From Pollutibacter soli (GTDB lineage: Bacteria > Bacteroidota > Bacteroidia > Chitinophagales > Chitinophagaceae): a stretch of 64,000 nt of DNA. A model generated the notes under the pieces. That model worked only from the letters and a program-made list of their open reading frames with translations. It searched no databases and was not told the DNA's origin. The stretch is taken from assembly GCA_029269725.1 (NCBI GenBank), contig JARJHS010000006.1, positions 342,703-406,702 of the forward strand, read 5' to 3'. Below are positions 61,676 to 64,000 of this stretch, in pieces. Position 1 is the first letter of the stretch. Each line of letters begins with the position of its first letter. Position numbers and translations under genes: made by a program.

Positions 61676-62221
61676 CTACTTACTGGCGTTCTCACTGCCT
61701 ATTGCCTCCTGCCTGCTGCCTGACTTCATCGCAATCACAATACATCCTATCATCGCTGCAAGTAACAAAATGCTCACCACTTCAAATGGAAGCGCGTACC
61801 CTTTATCATCAATGCTCAGCATTTGCTGTCCGATGTCAGCAACGCGCGGGCCACCAAAGTCGTGATCATCGAGCGGAAACGAATGCTTTACTATCTGCAA
61901 CATGCACAAAGCGAACCCGCAAAAAGCAGCGAGTGCCGAGAAGAACTTCCTCGAACCCTTCTGCGGCGGCAGCAACTCACCTGATTTCTGTGTCAGAAAA
62001 ACAGAAAATATAATCAGCACCGCTATCCCTCCCGCATACACGACGATTTGTACAGCAGCGATAAATTCAAATTGCAACCAGAAATAAAATCCGGCCATTC
62101 CTATCAGTGAGAAAAGAAGATAAATAGCAGAACGGAAGATGTGTCTGCTGGTTACAGCAAGCAATGCGCTACCCAAGGTCAGCAGCGCCAGCAAATAAAA
62201 TATTACGGCTGAAGCAGTCAT
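61676..62221 (-). CDS. nuoJ: NADH-quinone oxidoreductase subunit J
   Basis: A 181-residue, five-helix subunit. MTASAVIFYLLALLTLGSAL, AIYLLFSLIGMAGFYFWLQF and EFIAAVQIVVYAGGIAVLII (the conserved NuoJ QIxVYxGGIxVL motif) are present. The last residues (SRQEAIGSENASK) are encoded by a GGCAGCAGGAGGC-type repeat, so the C-terminus is not native. It overlaps the nuoI stop by four bases (ATGA) but is 278 bases from nuoK, while all other nuo gaps here are 16 bases or less. Confidence 0.95.
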   Translation of the reverse strand: MTASAVIFYLLALLTLGSALLAVTSRHIFRSAIYLLFSLIGMAGFYFWLQFEFIAAVQIVVYAGGIAVLIIFSVFLTQKSGELLPPQKGSRKFFSALAAFCGFALCMLQIVKHSFPLDDHDFGGPRVADIGQQMLSIDDKGYALPFEVVSILLLAAMIGCIVIAMKSGSRQEAIGSENASK

Positions 62222-62700
62222 TCCACGCCTTCTTCCAGTTTGGAACCGGGTTGGTTTAATGTTTTGGTCAGTAAACTTCTATCGTAAACACTATGTTCAA
62301 ATGTCTGTGCCATTTTAATGGCATCCGTCGGACAGGCCTGGATACAGAGATTACACATGGTACACAATTCAAGATGATATATAAATGTATCCAGCGCCTT
62401 CTTCTTCTTCCCCTCAGCGTTTACTTCAAACTTTGTAATAATCTTAATAGTTCCGTTAGGACAGGCCAGCTCACATGCAGTACAACCGGTGCAACGATGT
62501 GTATTCTCTTCGGAATGCAGCATTACCACTTCACCACGAAATCTCTCCGGCAACACCAGTGTCGCGCGGTTATCCGGATACTGTTCGGTAATGATTTCTT
62601 TATGGTGAGTAAAATAATACCCGGTGCGCTTCATTCCCGTGAGCAGTGATTTTACCGCTCCAAAAATGTCACCAAAGTATTTTTTTGCTCCCATTGTCAT
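62218..62700 (-). CDS. nuoI: NADH-quinone oxidoreductase subunit I
   Basis: A 160-residue peripheral-arm subunit carrying two [4Fe-4S] clusters (N6a and N6b). The ligands are C70, C73, C76 and C80 in CTGCTACELACPNGT, and C113, C116, C119 and C123 in CTMCNLCIQACPTDA. The preceding YPDNRATLVLPERFRGEVVM is typical of the family. It lies 5 bases after nuoH and overlaps nuoJ by four. Confidence 0.97.
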   Translation of the reverse strand: MTMGAKKYFGDIFGAVKSLLTGMKRTGYYFTHHKEIITEQYPDNRATLVLPERFRGEVVMLHSEENTHRCTGCTACELACPNGTIKIITKFEVNAEGKKKKALDTFIYHLELCTMCNLCIQACPTDAIKMAQTFEHSVYDRSLLTKTLNQPGSKLEEGVE

Positions 62701-62705
62701 TCAAT

Positions 62706-63782
62706 TTAAAAATGCCATTTCATAATCGCAATCAATGTCACCAATAAAATATTCACCATGCTGATTGGCAACAGATATTTCCATTCCAGGTTAAGCAACT
62801 GATCAATGCGAAGCCTTGGAAATGTCCAGCGAAACCACATGATCACGAAAATGAGGAAAAATGTTTTACCAAAGAACCACATAGATGAAGGAACATAATC
62901 CATTATCTTATTGAATCCTTCCCAGTTTCCGATATGTAAAGGCATCCATCCACCAAGGAAAATCGTTGCAGCGATGGCGCAAACAATAAACACATTCACA
63001 TACTCCGCCAGGAAAAAAAGCGCAAACTTCATTCCCGAATATTCCGTGTGAAAACCCGCCGTCAGTTCTGATTCTGCTTCAGCCATATCAAAAGGTGCGC
63101 GGTTGGTTTCAGCTGTTACTGCAATGATGAAAATTATAAATGACAGGATTACCGGAAGATGCCCTTTGAAAATCCACCATCCATCTGCCTGTGATTGAAT
63201 AATTTCAGAAACACTCAAACTACCCGTGAGAACAACAATGCTTAGTAATGAAAGTCCGGCTGATAATTCATAGCTCACAATCTGTGCCCCACTTCTCATC
63301 GCCCCAAGCAATGAATATTTATTATTACTGCTCCAGCCTGCCATTAATATCGCAATTACTGAGAGTGACGATACAGCAGATAGATAAAGCACTCCGATAT
63401 TCAGATCCCATATCTGAAAATTCCTGGCGAAAGCAATCGGCGCCATCAGCAGCATCGCTGATATCATGGCAATAAACGGCGCAAGGTTAAACATCACCTT
63501 ATCTGCTCCTGCTGGTGTCAGGCCTTCTTTAACCAATAATTTCACTGTATCCGCCACCGTTTGAAACATGCCTTTCGGCCCCACCCTGTTTGGTCCCAGG
63601 CGAATTTGCATATATGCAGAAACTTTTCTCTCCATCAACACCAGTATCAATCCCAATACGGCAAACAATGTGATCACGAGCACGCATACCAGGGCCATCT
63701 CGATCGTCACCGCCCAGAAAGGACTGAAACTTTCGTACAGCCAGTGATTGATTTCAGATGTTATGCCCGATAGGCTCCACAT
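62706..63782 (-). CDS. nuoH: NADH-quinone oxidoreductase subunit H
   Basis: A 358-residue membrane subunit forming the quinone-binding site with the peripheral arm. Diagnostic segments are MERKVSAYMQIRLGPNRVGP, LVKEGLTPAGADKVMFNLAP, ETNRAPFDMAEAESELTAGF and HTEYSGMKFALFFLAEYVNV. The C-terminal MWFRWTFPRLRIDQLLNLEW is also normal. It is the first nuo gene in the window; earlier nuo genes would lie beyond the right edge. Confidence 0.97.
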   Translation of the reverse strand: MWSLSGITSEINHWLYESFSPFWAVTIEMALVCVLVITLFAVLGLILVLMERKVSAYMQIRLGPNRVGPKGMFQTVADTVKLLVKEGLTPAGADKVMFNLAPFIAMISAMLLMAPIAFARNFQIWDLNIGVLYLSAVSSLSVIAILMAGWSSNNKYSLLGAMRSGAQIVSYELSAGLSLLSIVVLTGSLSVSEIIQSQADGWWIFKGHLPVILSFIIFIIAVTAETNRAPFDMAEAESELTAGFHTEYSGMKFALFFLAEYVNVFIVCAIAATIFLGGWMPLHIGNWEGFNKIMDYVPSSMWFFGKTFFLIFVIMWFRWTFPRLRIDQLLNLEWKYLLPISMVNILLVTLIAIMKWHF

Positions 63783-64000
63783 TTTGAGTTATAAGTTATG
63801 GGTGTTAAGTTATAAGTTAAAGGTTGAACGTATAACGTTAAACATTAAACGTAGAAACCTGCGTTTGCAAATTTGTTTCACATTTTCAAGAGCCGGCTGT
63901 TCCCTACTTACTACTGCTATGTAAAAGGCTGTGGTGCCGAAGCGAAAGCTCAGCATTGTTAAAAGTTTCTACAAGTCAATTCAGAAATTTTCTCCACCTG
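63783..64000. other. region upstream of nuoH at the window edge
   Basis: GTTATAAGTTATGGGTGTTA, then AGTTATAAGTTAAAGGTTGA, then ACGTATAACGTTAAAC: low-complexity repeat words also seen at 31.7 kb and 51.2 kb. The last part is open in one minus frame for only 13 codons from the edge (QVEKISELTCRNF), which cannot be assigned to a gene. Confidence 0.5.

Noticed and set aside
63960..64000. C-terminus of nuoG at the right edge
   Set aside because: Only 13 codons are visible in one frame and none matches a recognisable NuoG segment.

Overview
The window looks like chromosome of a Bacteroidota bacterium, probably of the Chitinophagales/Sphingobacteriia side (inference from gene content and style). 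The support is moderate GC, lipoproteins with short signal peptides, PKD-domain surface protein, 7TM sensor kinases whose HisKA domains read GIAHEIQNPLNF, a periplasmic alpha-2-macroglobulin, a regulator-propeller lipoprotein, a LacX-type epimerase, and a run of Nuo (complex I) genes. It is mostly ordinary chromosome, but the intergenic DNA is unusually rich in short palindromic repeats and decayed genes.

Layout. 1-7.3 kb: the N-terminal part of a PKD-repeat secreted protein, a small Cys-rich secreted protein, a secreted six-hairpin glycosidase-like protein, a cluster of three TTGGTGTTCC hairpins, and an operon of three paralogous lipoproteins, the middle one broken by a TAA-TAG pair. 7.3-25 kb: a class II-like UvrA, a TPR histidine kinase, a membrane-tethered winged-helix regulator, a propeller lipoprotein, a large HEAT/cytochrome c lipoprotein, a frameshifted small gene and two tandem 7TM histidine kinases. 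25-35 kb: a 2057-residue alpha-2-macroglobulin, a small membrane protein, aspS and a decayed TMEM175-type channel gene. 35-36.7 kb: a REP-associated tyrosine transposase (RAYT/HUH family) with a seven-hairpin array. 36.7-56 kb: an M28 peptidase, TolB-like, VanZ-like and bestrophin-like genes, a second, decayed RAYT, phospholipase C, DUF1080, an ATP-grasp/alpha-E/transglutaminase operon, a LacX-type epimerase and a ClC channel. 56-63.8 kb: nuoH-I-J-K-L-M-N on the minus strand, followed by a small proline-rich gene.

The most interesting content is the repeat biology. Two separate RAYT/REP-like systems can be recognised. System 1 has an intact 170-residue transposase (35378-35890), a hairpin touching its stop codon, a tandem array of seven roughly 62-bp hairpins with conserved spacers on its 5' side, and four more hairpins elsewhere (three at 4.5 kb, one at 40.4 kb). 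System 2 is a decayed transposase (42875-43392) with a perfect 42-bp palindrome three bases after its stop and a related palindrome inside its reading frame. Relatives of that palindrome lie in a histidine-kinase coding region, in the nuoJ-nuoK gap and at three other places. At least five further repeat families occur, several supplying the last codons or the stop codon of host genes.

Genes that probably work together are nuoH-N (proton-pumping NADH:quinone oxidoreductase), the ATP-grasp/alpha-E/transglutaminase trio, the tandem kinases at 20.6-25.0 kb, and the lipoprotein trio with its terminator. Both window edges cut gene neighbourhoods: the PKD protein at the left, and the upstream nuo genes presumably beyond the right edge.
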